This document shows, one piece after another, positions 1 to 8,480 of a stretch of 64,000 nucleotides of DNA (position 1 is the stretch's first letter; every line of letters starts with the position of its first letter). A model generated the notes under the pieces. It had not been told where the DNA came from and made no database searches. It saw nothing but the letters and a program-made list of their open reading frames with translations. Source of the DNA: Thermobispora bispora DSM 43833 (GTDB taxonomy: Bacteria; Actinomycetota; Actinomycetes; Streptosporangiales; Streptosporangiaceae); contig NC_014165.1 in the NCBI RefSeq assembly GCF_000092645.1, positions 1,860,001-1,924,000 on the forward strand, written 5' to 3'. Both the position numbers and the translations under genes were made by a program.

Positions 1-12
1 GTGCGGACCCGG

Positions 13-846
13 TCAGACGGCCAGCTCGTCCAGCACGGTCCGCGCGATCACCCCGGCCCGTGGCTCGTACGCCCGGGCGAGGGTCTGGAAGACCCGTTCG
101 GCCCGGATCGCCGGCCAGTCCGCGGGCAGGTGCTCGGCGGGCAGGTGGGGATCCTGGCGGACCAGCTGCAGCCAGTCCGTGTGCAGGAGGAGCTGCCGGG
201 CGAGGTCGTCGGGGGCGGAGGGGAGCGGGTCGCTCGTGTCCCAGCGGTTGAGGAAGGCCCGGTAGCGCGCGGCGATCTGGTCGGTGTCGAACGCCTTGCG
301 CACGAGATCGGCCGACTCGGTGGGCTTGGCCGCCCGCGCGGTCAGCACGGTGACGTGGTCGCCGAGGTCGAGCGGCTCGAGGATCTGGGCGACGTCCTTG
401 ACCCCCGGAGCGATCCACACGCCGTTCTGGAGCAGGCCGAAGCCGGCCCAGATGAGCCGGGAGCGCAGGTCGTGCCGGGTGCTGCGGCGGCTGTCGGGGA
501 GGGAGAACCCGACGATCGTCCAGGTGCCGTCCCAGTCGCGGTTGACCGCCCCGGTCTCCCACACCCGGCGCCGCCCGTCCTCGAGGATCGCGCTGGCGCG
601 CGGGGTCAGGCCGAAGTACATCTTCCGCCCGCGGCGGTGCCGTTCGAGCAGGCCCCGCTTCACCATGCGGGCGAGCGTGGAGCGCACCGCCTCCTCGGAC
701 ACGCCCAGCCGGGCGAACACGTCGATGATGCTGCCCGAGTAGATCGCGACCGGGCGCCCCAGCACGTAGATGCCGAGGAAGCTGAACATCAGCGACTGCG
801 GGCGCGGGGACGGCGGTACCTGCCCTGATGCCTCGTCTGGGTGCAC
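13..846 (-). CDS. PaaX-family transcriptional repressor
   Basis: A 277-residue protein with the PaaX layout: an N-terminal winged helix (about residues 20-90, including SEEAVRSTLARMVKRGLLE), a central PaaX domain (about 95-180, with GTWTIVGFSLPD) and a helical C-terminal domain. The family represses aryl- and acyl-CoA catabolic genes and is usually released by a CoA thioester. The GTG start at 846 has no Shine-Dalgarno sequence, but TACCCT lies 6 nt upstream on the minus strand, as expected for a leaderless actinobacterial mRNA; an internal ATG at 789 is the alternative. The gene is divergent from the SDR operon, and a sequence shared with the promoter at 3.8 kb lies between them, so it probably controls both operons and itself. 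The ligand is unknown. Confidence 0.88.
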   Translation of the reverse strand: MHPDEASGQVPPSPRPQSLMFSFLGIYVLGRPVAIYSGSIIDVFARLGVSEEAVRSTLARMVKRGLLERHRRGRKMYFGLTPRASAILEDGRRRVWETGAVNRDWDGTWTIVGFSLPDSRRSTRHDLRSRLIWAGFGLLQNGVWIAPGVKDVAQILEPLDLGDHVTVLTARAAKPTESADLVRKAFDTDQIAARYRAFLNRWDTSDPLPSAPDDLARQLLLHTDWLQLVRQDPHLPAEHLPADWPAIRAERVFQTLARAYEPRAGVIARTVLDELAV

Positions 847-852
847 AGCTCG

Positions 853-881
853 AGGGTAGACGGCGCACGACGTTCGGCAAA
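853..881 (-). promoter_or_regulatory. probable leaderless promoter of the PaaX-type gene
   Basis: On the minus strand, TACCCT (853-858 on the plus strand) sits 6 nt before the GTG start, and TTTGCC (876-881) sits 17 bp further upstream as a weak -35. The -35 overlaps the TTCGGCAAA block conserved at the 3.8-kb promoter, which suggests autoregulation. Confidence 0.45.
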
Positions 882-914
882 ATCTTGACGGCTGTCAGAA
901 ATATGCAGCATATT
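871..914 (+). promoter_or_regulatory. promoter-operator of the SDR operon (copy 1)
   Basis: Contains a -35 TTGACG (885-890) and a -10-like CATATT (909-914). TTCGGCAAA is followed after 3 nt by TTGACGG and then GTCA. The imperfect palindrome TGACGGCTGTCA (10 of 12 positions) overlaps the -35. The same arrangement occurs at 3819-3860, so this is probably the operator of the neighbouring PaaX-type repressor (inference). Confidence 0.6.
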
Positions 915-953
915 GAATCCCGTTCTATTCCTCTCTACCCAGGGGTGAACCGC

Positions 954-1865
954 ATGGATCTTTCCGGCAAGGTCGCCATCGTCACAGGTGCCGGTCGCGG
1001 GCTCGGGCGCGCGTACGCCGTGGCGCTCGCCGAAGCGGGCGCGGCCGTGGTGGTCAACGACGTGAACGCCGAGACCGCGGCGGAGACCGTCGCCGCCATC
1101 ACCGGCAAGGGCGGCCGGGCCGCCGAGGTCGTCGCCCCGGTCGGCTCCTCGGAGGTCGCCCAGCGGCTGGTCGACACCGCCGTCGAGAAGTTCGGCCGGC
1201 TCGACGTGATGATCACCAACGCGGGCATCCTGCGGGACCGGGTGCTGTGGAAGATGTCCGACGAGGACTTCGACGCGGTCATCGACGTCCACCTGCGCGG
1301 CACGTTCACCTGCGCCCGCGCGGCCGCGATCCGCATGCGCGAGCAGGGGACGGGCGGCCGCCTGATCCTCATCTCCTCACCGGCCGGGCAGCGCGGCAAC
1401 TTCGGGCAGACCAACTACGCCGCGGCCAAGGCGGGCATCGTGGCCATGGCCCGCACCTGGGCGATGGAGCTCGCCAAGTTCCAGATCACGGTGAACGCCG
1501 TGGTCCCGGCGGCCGCCACCGAGATGACCAAGACCATCCCGGGCCTCACCGAGATCATCGAGGAGGCCGAGCGGACCGGCCGGCCGCTGCCGGACTGGCT
1601 GCGCAAGGGCATGGGCCTCGGCACCGTGGACGACGTCGCCGGGCTCATCGTCTTCCTCGCCTCGGACGCCTCGGCCGGGATCACCGGCCAGGCGATCGGC
1701 ATCGGCGGCGACAGGCTCTCGCTCTGGACCCACCCCACGGAGAAGGCGGTGGCCTTCCGCGAGGGCGGGTGGACCGCCGAGGAGATCGCCGCCTCCTGGC
1801 AGACCACCGTCGGCGCCCAGCCCGAGACCTACGGCATCCCCGCCCCGAAGATCCCGGAGGCGTGA
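954..1865 (+). CDS. SDR dehydrogenase, (3R)-hydroxyacyl-CoA dehydrogenase-like
   Basis: A 303-residue short-chain dehydrogenase/reductase. It has the cofactor motif TGAGRGLGRAYA near residue 14, NAG in MITNAGILRD, catalytic Ser in LILISSPAG and the YAAAK catalytic pair. The long C-terminus and overall pattern resemble the dehydrogenase domain of multifunctional enzyme type 2, which oxidises (3R)-hydroxyacyl-CoA with NAD+. The ATG at 954 follows AGGGGTG at a good distance; longer in-frame starts would run into the promoter. It is the first gene of an operon with an amidohydrolase (1-nt gap) and a MaoC hydratase, which could supply the (3R)-hydroxyacyl-CoA. The substrate is inferred only as an acyl-CoA or ring-cleavage product. 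Confidence 0.85.
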   Translation: MDLSGKVAIVTGAGRGLGRAYAVALAEAGAAVVVNDVNAETAAETVAAITGKGGRAAEVVAPVGSSEVAQRLVDTAVEKFGRLDVMITNAGILRDRVLWKMSDEDFDAVIDVHLRGTFTCARAAAIRMREQGTGGRLILISSPAGQRGNFGQTNYAAAKAGIVAMARTWAMELAKFQITVNAVVPAAATEMTKTIPGLTEIIEEAERTGRPLPDWLRKGMGLGTVDDVAGLIVFLASDASAGITGQAIGIGGDRLSLWTHPTEKAVAFREGGWTAEEIAASWQTTVGAQPETYGIPAPKIPEA

Positions 1866-1866
1866 G

Positions 1867-2766
1867 ATGGCCGGCCGGATGAACGTCGCCGAGCTGGTCG
1901 CCATCGACGTGCACACCCACGCCGAGATCTCCAAGGACGGGCACGGATCGCTCAGCCCCGAGCTGATGGCGGCCTCGGCGGAGTACTTCAAGGCGCACGG
2001 GCGGCGGCAGCCCACCATCGACGAGATCGCCGCCTACTACCGCGAGCGGAAGATGGCCGCGGTCGTCTTCACCGTCGACGCCGAGCACGCCACCGGGCAC
2101 CCGCCCATCAGCAACGAGGAGGTCGCCGAGAGCTGCGCCGAGCACGCGGACGTGCTCATCCCGTTCGCCAGCATCGACCCCTGGAAGGGCCGGGCGGGCG
2201 CGCGGGAGGCGCGCCGCCTGGTCGAGCGGTACGGCGTGCGCGGGTTCAAGTTCCACCCCTGCATCCAGGGCTTCGCCCCGAACGACCGGGTCGCCTACCC
2301 GCTCTACGAGGCGATCGAGGAGCTCGGCGTCCCCGCGCTGTTCCACACCGGCCTGACCGGCATCGGCGCCGGGGTCCCCGGGGGAGGCGGCATCCGGCTG
2401 AAGTACGGCGACCCCATGCTCATCGACGACGTGGCCGTGGACTTCCCCGAGCTGCGCATCATCCTCGCCCACCCGTCCTTCCCCTGGCAGGACGCGGCGC
2501 TCGCCGTGGCCACGCACAAGCCGTACGTCTACATCGACCTGTCCGGATGGTCGCCGAAGTACTTCCCGCCGCAGCTCGTGCGTTACGCCAACACGCTGCT
2601 CAAGGACAAGGTGCTCTTCGGCTCCGACTATCCCGTGATCACCCCGGACCGCTGGCTCGCCGACTTCGAGAAGATCGAGATCAAGCCGGAGGTCCGCCCC
2701 AAGATCCTGAAGGAGAACGCCGCGCGCCTGCTGGGGCTCGGCGGGGAAGGGAGCGTGCCGTCATGA
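1867..2766 (+). CDS. amidohydrolase_2 family metal-dependent hydrolase
   Basis: A 299-residue TIM-barrel protein of the amidohydrolase-related (ACMSD-like) family. Visible are the N-terminal metal motif HTHAE (near residue 18), FKFHPCIQGF in the middle and the C-terminal LFGSDYP with its conserved Asp. Members are decarboxylases or hydrolases of ring-derived carboxylates. GGAGG lies just upstream, inside the end of the SDR gene, and only 1 nt separates the two genes. The stop overlaps the next start (ATGA), so translation of the three genes is coupled. The exact substrate cannot be read from the sequence. Confidence 0.85.
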   Translation: MAGRMNVAELVAIDVHTHAEISKDGHGSLSPELMAASAEYFKAHGRRQPTIDEIAAYYRERKMAAVVFTVDAEHATGHPPISNEEVAESCAEHADVLIPFASIDPWKGRAGAREARRLVERYGVRGFKFHPCIQGFAPNDRVAYPLYEAIEELGVPALFHTGLTGIGAGVPGGGGIRLKYGDPMLIDDVAVDFPELRIILAHPSFPWQDAALAVATHKPYVYIDLSGWSPKYFPPQLVRYANTLLKDKVLFGSDYPVITPDRWLADFEKIEIKPEVRPKILKENAARLLGLGGEGSVPS

Positions 2767-3221
2767 CCGTCACCGTGAACGGGCTGGAGGAGATCAAGGC
2801 GCTCGCCGGCCGGGATCTGGGCCCCGGCGAATGGCTGGAGATCACCCAGGAGCGGGTGAACGCCTTCGCCGACGCCACGGACGACCACCAGTGGATCCAC
2901 GTCGATCCGGAGCGGGCGAAGGACGGGCCGTTCGGGACCACGATCGCCCACGGCTACCTGACGCTCTCCCTGATCATCCCGCTCTTCTCCCGGCTGCTCG
3001 AGATCAAGGGCGTCCGGATGAGCATCAACTACGGCCTGGACCGGGTCCGGTTCCCCAGCCCGGTCAAGGTCGGGTCGCGGATCCGGCTCGCCGGGAAGGT
3101 CGTCTCGGTCGAGGAGGTCGCCGGGAACGGCGTGCAGATGGTGCTCGACTTCACCGTCGAGGTGGAGGGCTCGGACAAGCCCGCCTGCGTCGCCCGGGCG
3201 ATCTACCGCCACTACGCGTGA
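2763..3221 (+). CDS. MaoC-family (R)-specific enoyl-CoA hydratase
   Basis: A 152-residue single hot-dog protein. The hydratase-2 motif ATDDHQWIHVDPE followed by GPFGTTIAHGYLTLSL supplies the Asp/His catalytic pair. It hydrates trans-2-enoyl-CoA to (3R)-hydroxyacyl-CoA, which the SDR two genes upstream could oxidise. The start overlaps the amidohydrolase stop by 4 nt. It is the last gene of the operon: a 10-bp stem-loop follows 7 nt after the stop. Confidence 0.87.
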   Translation: MTVTVNGLEEIKALAGRDLGPGEWLEITQERVNAFADATDDHQWIHVDPERAKDGPFGTTIAHGYLTLSLIIPLFSRLLEIKGVRMSINYGLDRVRFPSPVKVGSRIRLAGKVVSVEEVAGNGVQMVLDFTVEVEGSDKPACVARAIYRHYA

Positions 3222-3227
3222 GCCGGC

Positions 3228-3252
3228 GGGGATCGCCGCCGCGGCGATCCCC
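3228..3252 (+). terminator. stem-loop after the MaoC gene
   Basis: A perfect 10-bp stem, GGGGATCGCC / GGCGATCCCC, with a 5-nt loop starting 7 nt after the stop codon. There is no T-tract, as is common in high-GC actinobacteria. Confidence 0.7.
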
Positions 3253-3815
3253 GGGCTCCGCGCTCCACTGCAGGCCGTGGCGCCCACCCCCCCGGCCGCC
3301 CGCTCGCGGCCACGCGCCCGCGCCCCGGCCTCCGGCCGCCGCACCCACAGGCCCGTCTGCCGCCGCGCCCACGGGCCGGCCGCCGTGTGCACGGTCCGGC
3401 CCGTCCACGCCGTACTCTCGCGGCCGCGCGCCATCCCCGCCGCGACGCCCCGCCGCGGCCGCGCCGTCACCGCCGCCGGCACCCGTCCGCGCGCAGCCGT
3501 GCCCGGGCCCTGCGGCCTGCGGCCGCCGCCGTCACTCCTGCGGCCGCGCGCACGCACCGCCGGCGGCATCGGCTCCGCCCGGCGGCGCACCCGTGCCCGG
3601 GCGCTCCCACGTTCGCCGCCCGCCTGCGCACGCGCCCGCGCACATCCGCCCATGCCCGCCGGCGCCCGCGGCCCGGCCCGCCCCGCAACCCGGTCATCTC
3701 GGCCTCGTCATCTCGGCCTTCCGCAGGCGCGCGACCCGGCCCGCCGGCCGATCGTGCCGTCCCCGCCTGATCCGGTCATCCCAGCGCCGTGCCGTGCCGT
3801 GGTTCGACGGCGATC
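3253..3815 (+). other. very GC-rich intergenic stretch
   Basis: About 560 nt of extremely C/G-rich sequence with open frames on both strands but no recognisable protein, start signal or domain. The only local structure seen is a tandem duplication of GTCATCTCGGCCT at 3693-3705 and 3707-3719. I treat it as non-coding. Confidence 0.5.
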
Positions 3816-3817
3816 GA

Positions 3818-3860
3818 TGTTCGGCAAACCATTGACGGTCGTCATATACATGCCTAACCT
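3818..3860 (+). promoter_or_regulatory. promoter-operator of the transporter/ligase operon (copy 2)
   Basis: A -35 TTGACG (3832-3837) and a -10 TAACCT (3855-3860) are spaced 17 bp apart. TTCGGCAAA, then TTGACGG, then GTCAT repeats the arrangement at 871-900. The palindrome TGACGGTCGTCA (10 of 12 positions) covers the -35. It links this operon to the PaaX/SDR locus 3 kb away. Confidence 0.65.
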
Positions 3861-3915
3861 CGCGCTTAAACCTAGCGAGATCCGCGCCTCGCTCCCGGAA
3901 GAGGAGGGTCCGGCC

Positions 3916-5265
3916 ATGGGCAACCCGTCATCCGCGCCTCCCCGCACGCCCCAGCTCCGCCGTGCCGTGGCGTCAGCCTTCGTGGGCAGCGTGATCGAGT
4001 ACTACGACTTCCTGCTGTACGCCACCGCGTCGGCCGTGGTGTTCGACAAGGTCTTCTTCTCGAACCTCGATCCGCTCGCCGCCACGGTCGCCAGCCTCGG
4101 CACGTTCGCCACCGGCTACCTCGCCCGGCCGCTCGGCGGGATCGTCTTCGGCCACTTCGGCGACCGCCTCGGCCGGAAGCGGATGCTGGTGCTGACCATG
4201 ACCCTGATGGGTGTCGCCAGCTTCCTCATCGGCCTGCTCCCCACGCCCGAGCAGATCGGCACGCTGGCGCCCATCGCGCTCGTGCTGCTCCGGGTGATCC
4301 AGGGCATCGCGGTCGGCGGTGAGTGGGGCGGTGCCGTGCTGATGTCCGCGGAGCACGCCACCGGCCGCCGGGGCCTCTGGGCGAGCTTCACCAACGCCGG
4401 AGCGCCTCTCGGCATGGTGCTCTCCACCGCCGCGCTCAGCGGGACCGCGGCGCTCGTGGGCGAGTCCGCGTTCCTGAGCTGGGGATGGCGGGTGCCGTTC
4501 CTGATCAGCATCGTCCTGCTCGGGGTCGGCCTGTTCGTGCGGCTTCGGGTCGAGGAGACCCCGGTCTTCGCCGCGGTCAAGGATCAGGCGCGCCGCCGGG
4601 TGCCGCTGGCCGACGTGCTGCGGCACCACCCCAAGCCGCTCGTGCTCGGGGTCGGTGTCGGCCTCGCCGCCTTCGTGGTGCAGGGCACGCTCACCACCTA
4701 CCTGATCGCGTACGGGGTGCAGGTCGGCTTCACCCGGCAGACCGTGCTCAACGGCCTCACCCTCTCCTCCGCGCTGGCCGTGATCGGCATCCTCGGCTGG
4801 TCGGCGCTCTCCGACCGCATGGGCCGGCGGCCGATCGTCATCGCCGGCGCGCTGGTGATGGCGGTGTTCAGCTTCGCCCTGTTCCCGATGGTGAACAGCG
4901 GCAGCGCGGCCGTGCTCACCCTCGCGCTCGTGATCGGCCAGTCGGTGATCCACCCGATGATGTACGGCCCGCTCGCCGCGCTCTACGCGGAGCTCTTCCG
5001 CACCCAGAGCCGGTACACCGGGGCCTCGCTCGGCTACCAGCTCTCCGGCCTCGGCGCCGGGCTCGCCCCCGTGATCTTCGCCCAGATCGCCGCGGCGACC
5101 GGGAACAACGCAACGATCCTGATCTCCGCGACGATGGCCGCGTTCTGCCTGCTCACCGCGGTCTGCACGCTGACGCTGCGGGAGACCAGCCGCCAGGACC
5201 TCACCGCGATCGGCGTGCCGCCGGGCGGTGCGGACCGGGACCAGGCCGCCTCCGCCACCGCGTGA
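3916..5265 (+). CDS. MFS transporter, metabolite:H+ symporter (MHS) family
   Basis: A 449-residue, 12-helix major facilitator. The N-terminus (VGSVIEYYDFLLYATASAVV) is typical of the MHS family (ShiA/ProP/KgtP-like carboxylate or osmolyte symporters). The loop 2-3 signature GHFGDRLGRKRML and the internal repeat SDRMGRRPIVIAG are present. Longer in-frame starts reach back through the promoter, so the ATG at 3916, preceded by GAGGAGGG, is chosen. It shares an operator with the acyl-CoA catabolic operon and is followed 16 nt later by an acyl-CoA ligase, suggesting uptake of an organic acid that the ligase activates (inference). Confidence 0.9.
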   Translation: MGNPSSAPPRTPQLRRAVASAFVGSVIEYYDFLLYATASAVVFDKVFFSNLDPLAATVASLGTFATGYLARPLGGIVFGHFGDRLGRKRMLVLTMTLMGVASFLIGLLPTPEQIGTLAPIALVLLRVIQGIAVGGEWGGAVLMSAEHATGRRGLWASFTNAGAPLGMVLSTAALSGTAALVGESAFLSWGWRVPFLISIVLLGVGLFVRLRVEETPVFAAVKDQARRRVPLADVLRHHPKPLVLGVGVGLAAFVVQGTLTTYLIAYGVQVGFTRQTVLNGLTLSSALAVIGILGWSALSDRMGRRPIVIAGALVMAVFSFALFPMVNSGSAAVLTLALVIGQSVIHPMMYGPLAALYAELFRTQSRYTGASLGYQLSGLGAGLAPVIFAQIAAATGNNATILISATMAAFCLLTAVCTLTLRETSRQDLTAIGVPPGGADRDQAASATA

Positions 5266-5281
5266 CGAAAGGGTGCACCGA

Positions 5282-6811
5282 ATGCGGAACGCTGGATTGG
5301 GAAGCTGGCCCGCCCGGCGGGCCCGGATGTCGCCCGGCCGCACGGCGTTCGTCTACGAGGACCGGGCGGTCACCTACGCCGAGTTCCACGAACGGGTGAT
5401 GCGGCTCGCCTCCCGGCTCCGCGCCGCCGGGGTGGCCCCGGGCGATCGCGTGGCGTACCTCGGCAAGAACCACGTGGCGTTCGCGGAGAGCATGTTCGCC
5501 ACGCACGCGCTCGGCGCCATCTTCGTCCCGCTCAACTTCCGGCTCGCCGCGCCGGAGATCGACTACATGCTGGAGAACTCCGGCGCCGTGCTGCTGATCT
5601 ACGCGCCCGAGTGCGCGCAGACCGTGCGGGCCCTCACCGGCCGGCACGCCTTGAGGGAACGGGTGGCCCTCGGGGAGCCGGGGCCCGGGGAAGCGCAGTA
5701 CGAAGCCTGGCTCTCCGAGGGCGTTCCCGAGCCCATCGACGTGCCGGTCGCGCTGGACGACACCGCGCTCATCCTCTACACGTCGGGCACGACCGGGCGT
5801 CCCAAGGGGGCGATGCTCAGCCACGCCAACCTGGTGTGGAACTGCTTCAACCTCCTGGCCAACGTGGACGTGGCCAGCGACGAGGTGACGCTGATCAGCG
5901 CCCCGCTCTTCCACGTCGCCGCGCTCAACCAGACGCTGCTGCCCACCTTCCTCAAGGGCGGCTGCTCGGTGATCATGCCGTCGTGGGACGTCGACCGGTG
6001 CTACGACCTCATCGAGAAGTACCGGGTCACCTGGATGTTCGGCGTCACCACGATGTTCGCCGCGCTCGCCTCCTCGCCGCGGTGGGCCCAGGCGGACCTG
6101 TCGTCGGTCCGCACCCTCATGTCCGGGGGAGCGCCGATCCCGGTCTCGCTGATCCGCACCTACCAGGAGCGGGGCCTGGTGTTCTGCCAGGGCTACGGGC
6201 TCACCGAGACCTCACCCGGGGCCACCTTCCTGGAGGCGGGCGAGAGCGTGCGCAAGGCCGGCTCGGCCGGGGTCCCGGTCTTCTTCACCAACGTCCGGGT
6301 GGTCCGGCCCGACCTCACCGACGTCGAGCCCGGCGAGCCCGGCGAGGTCATCATCCAGGGCCCGAACGTGACCAAGGGCTACTGGGGGAACCCGGAGGCG
6401 ACCGCGGCGGCCTTCTCCGAGGGCGGCTGGTTCCACTCCGGGGACGTCGCCACGGTCGACGAGGAGGGCTACATCTATATCGTCGACCGGCTCAAGGACA
6501 TGTACATCTCCGGCGGGGAGAACGTCTACCCGGCCGAGGTGGAAGGGGTGATCTTCGAGCACCCGGCCGTGGCCCAGGTCGCCGTGGTCGGGGTGCCCGA
6601 CGAGAAGTGGGGAGAGGTCGGGTGCGCGTTCATCGTCACCCGCCCCGGGATGACCGTCACCGCCGAAGAGCTGCGGGAGTTCCTCCGGCCCCGCCTCGCC
6701 AAGTACAAGATCCCGGTCTACTTCGAGTTCGTGGACGACCTGCCGAAGACCGGGTCGGGCAAGATCCAGAAGACCGCGCTGCGCACGTGGCGGCGGCCCT
6801 CCCAGGGCTGA
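5282..6811 (+). CDS. fatty-acyl/aryl-CoA synthetase (FadD-type AMP ligase)
   Basis: A 509-residue member of the ANL superfamily. The P-loop-like A3 motif LYTSGTTGRPKGAMLSH is near residue 167, A5 is GYGLTETSPG, A7/A8 are GWFHSGDVA and YIVDRLKDMYISGGENVYP, and the A10 lysine lies in KTGSGKIQKTALR. It activates a carboxylate to acyl-AMP and then acyl-CoA. Length and motif spacing resemble FadD13-like ligases. The ATG at 5282 follows AAAGGG at 9 nt. It is co-transcribed with the MHS transporter and so probably activates the imported acid for the SDR/MaoC/amidohydrolase pathway. Confidence 0.9.
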   Translation: MRNAGLGSWPARRARMSPGRTAFVYEDRAVTYAEFHERVMRLASRLRAAGVAPGDRVAYLGKNHVAFAESMFATHALGAIFVPLNFRLAAPEIDYMLENSGAVLLIYAPECAQTVRALTGRHALRERVALGEPGPGEAQYEAWLSEGVPEPIDVPVALDDTALILYTSGTTGRPKGAMLSHANLVWNCFNLLANVDVASDEVTLISAPLFHVAALNQTLLPTFLKGGCSVIMPSWDVDRCYDLIEKYRVTWMFGVTTMFAALASSPRWAQADLSSVRTLMSGGAPIPVSLIRTYQERGLVFCQGYGLTETSPGATFLEAGESVRKAGSAGVPVFFTNVRVVRPDLTDVEPGEPGEVIIQGPNVTKGYWGNPEATAAAFSEGGWFHSGDVATVDEEGYIYIVDRLKDMYISGGENVYPAEVEGVIFEHPAVAQVAVVGVPDEKWGEVGCAFIVTRPGMTVTAEELREFLRPRLAKYKIPVYFEFVDDLPKTGSGKIQKTALRTWRRPSQG

Positions 6812-7099
6812 TCGGCCGGCGGCCGCCGCGGAGGTGATCGGACCCTGCGGCGCGCCCGCCCCGCCCGCGGCACCGGGCCGGTGAGACCCGGTGTGCCGTG
6901 CCCCGCGCTTCGCCGGCGGCGCCGGAGCGGCCGGCACCGCCACCGCCGGTGGCGGCCTCTCCGGCACCGCCGTACCGGCCCCGCGGCCCGTTGCCCCGCC
7001 CCGCCGGGCCGCGGGACCATGGCCCCGCCGGCCGTACGGCCGGGCCTGTGCGGGCGACCCGGACACCGGTCCGGGCGGGCGGAAGGAGACGAGCTGCCG

Positions 7100-8101
7100 G
7101 TGATGATCGCTGAAGGGCCGTACTTCGAGGAGCTCACCGTCGGCCAGGTGTTCGACGGCGCGCCCGGGGTCACGCTCACCCCCGGGCTCGCCGCCGTCCA
7201 CCAGGCCATCGTCGGCGACCGCCTCCGGCTCAGCCTCGACGCCGCGCTCTGTGACGAGGTCGTGGGGGAGGGGCCGCTCGCCCACCCGGCGCTGGTGTGG
7301 GACGTGGCGATCGGCCAGTCCACTCTGGTCACCCACCACGTGAAGGCGAACCTGTTCTACCGCGGCCTCGTGTTCCGCCGGCTGCCGGTGCTCGGTGACA
7401 CGCTGCGGACCACCACCGAGGTGGTGGCCCTCCGCCAGAACCGGCCCCGGCCGGACCGCCGGCCGACCGGGCTGGCGGTGCTGCGGATCACCACCGTCGA
7501 CCAGCACGGCCGGCCCGTGCTCGACTTCCTGCGCTGCGCCATGCTGCCCCTGCGCGATCCGGAGGTGCGGACCGGGCACGACACCGACCTCGCCACGGTG
7601 GGCGCGGACAGCCCGGACCCGGCCGGGGCCGCGGCCGGGCTGATCGCCGGCTGGCGGCTCGACCGGTTCCGGGAGCGGGTCCCCGGCCGGCACTTCGCCG
7701 ATGTGCGGGAGGGTGAGCGGCTGGTCGTGGCCGGGGGTGACGTGGTGTCGGGCGCGCCCGAGCTCGCCCGGCTCACCCTCAACGTGGCGCAGGTGCACCA
7801 CGACGCCCGGGCCGCGGGCGGGCGGCGGCTGGTGTACGGCGGGCACACGATCGGCCTCGCGCTCTCCCAGGCCGCCCGCGCCCTGCCGAACCTGGTCACG
7901 GTCGTGGCCTGGCACGGCTGCGACCACCTCGGGCCGGTCCACGAGGGCGACACCCTCACCAGCGAGGTGCAGGTGGAGCGGTGCCGGCCGCTCCCCGGCG
8001 GCGGTGGGCTCGTGCACCTCCGGTCGCTCGTGCGGGCGGCCGGCGAGGACGGCGAGCCGCGGGACGTGCTCGACTGGCGGTTCGTCGCCCTCATGGCGTG
8101 A
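7100..8101 (+). CDS. double hot-dog dehydratase, mesaconyl-CoA hydratase-like
   Basis: About 333 residues forming two fused MaoC-like hot-dog halves. Pairs of family-characteristic segments are visible: LRTTTEVVALRQN in the first half, and VHHDARAAGGRRLVYGGHTI followed by HEGDTLTSEVQV in the second. These match mesaconyl-CoA hydratase / beta-methylmalyl-CoA dehydratase proteins in length and order (from memory). The GTG at 7100 lies 11 nt after AAGGAG; the adjacent ATG at 7103 is nearly equivalent. A 288-nt GC-rich gap separates it from the ligase, so it may be a separate transcript. Its role could be C5 branched-acyl metabolism or generic enoyl-CoA hydration. Confidence 0.75.
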   Translation: MMIAEGPYFEELTVGQVFDGAPGVTLTPGLAAVHQAIVGDRLRLSLDAALCDEVVGEGPLAHPALVWDVAIGQSTLVTHHVKANLFYRGLVFRRLPVLGDTLRTTTEVVALRQNRPRPDRRPTGLAVLRITTVDQHGRPVLDFLRCAMLPLRDPEVRTGHDTDLATVGADSPDPAGAAAGLIAGWRLDRFRERVPGRHFADVREGERLVVAGGDVVSGAPELARLTLNVAQVHHDARAAGGRRLVYGGHTIGLALSQAARALPNLVTVVAWHGCDHLGPVHEGDTLTSEVQVERCRPLPGGGGLVHLRSLVRAAGEDGEPRDVLDWRFVALMA

Positions 8102-8480
8102 CCGCCGTGGGCACGGGCGCGGCCCGCCCGCCGCTCGCCGGCCGGGCCACCGGGCCGGCGGCGTGACGCCGGGCCCGGGCGGGGCGCCGGCGTCCCCGCT
8201 GCCGGAGCAGGACCGTCGCCCTCGCCGGGCGCACCGGCCGCGCGGAGCACGCCAGGTCGCCCGGCGGCCGGGCCGGAGCCCGTCGCCGCGGTGGCCGGGA
8301 TCCCGCGGCGGCGCGCGTACCGGATCTGGGCGGCGCGGGTACCAACCGGATGTGGCCGCCCGGCGGAGGCGGAGCGCTCCCCGGGCTCGGCAGATCCCCG
8401 CGGCGCAGGTCTTTCCCCCGCGCCCGGATTGTGCGATTGTGACAGGAAGCATTCGTCCGCCCAGGTCGGGAGCGTGGCCC
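8102..8480 (+). other. GC-rich gap before the CBS gene
   Basis: About 380 nt without a credible gene. The last 60 nt are relatively AT-rich (TTGTGCGATTGTGACAGG around 8428-8445) and probably hold the promoter of the CBS gene. No palindrome or terminator stood out. Confidence 0.4.
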
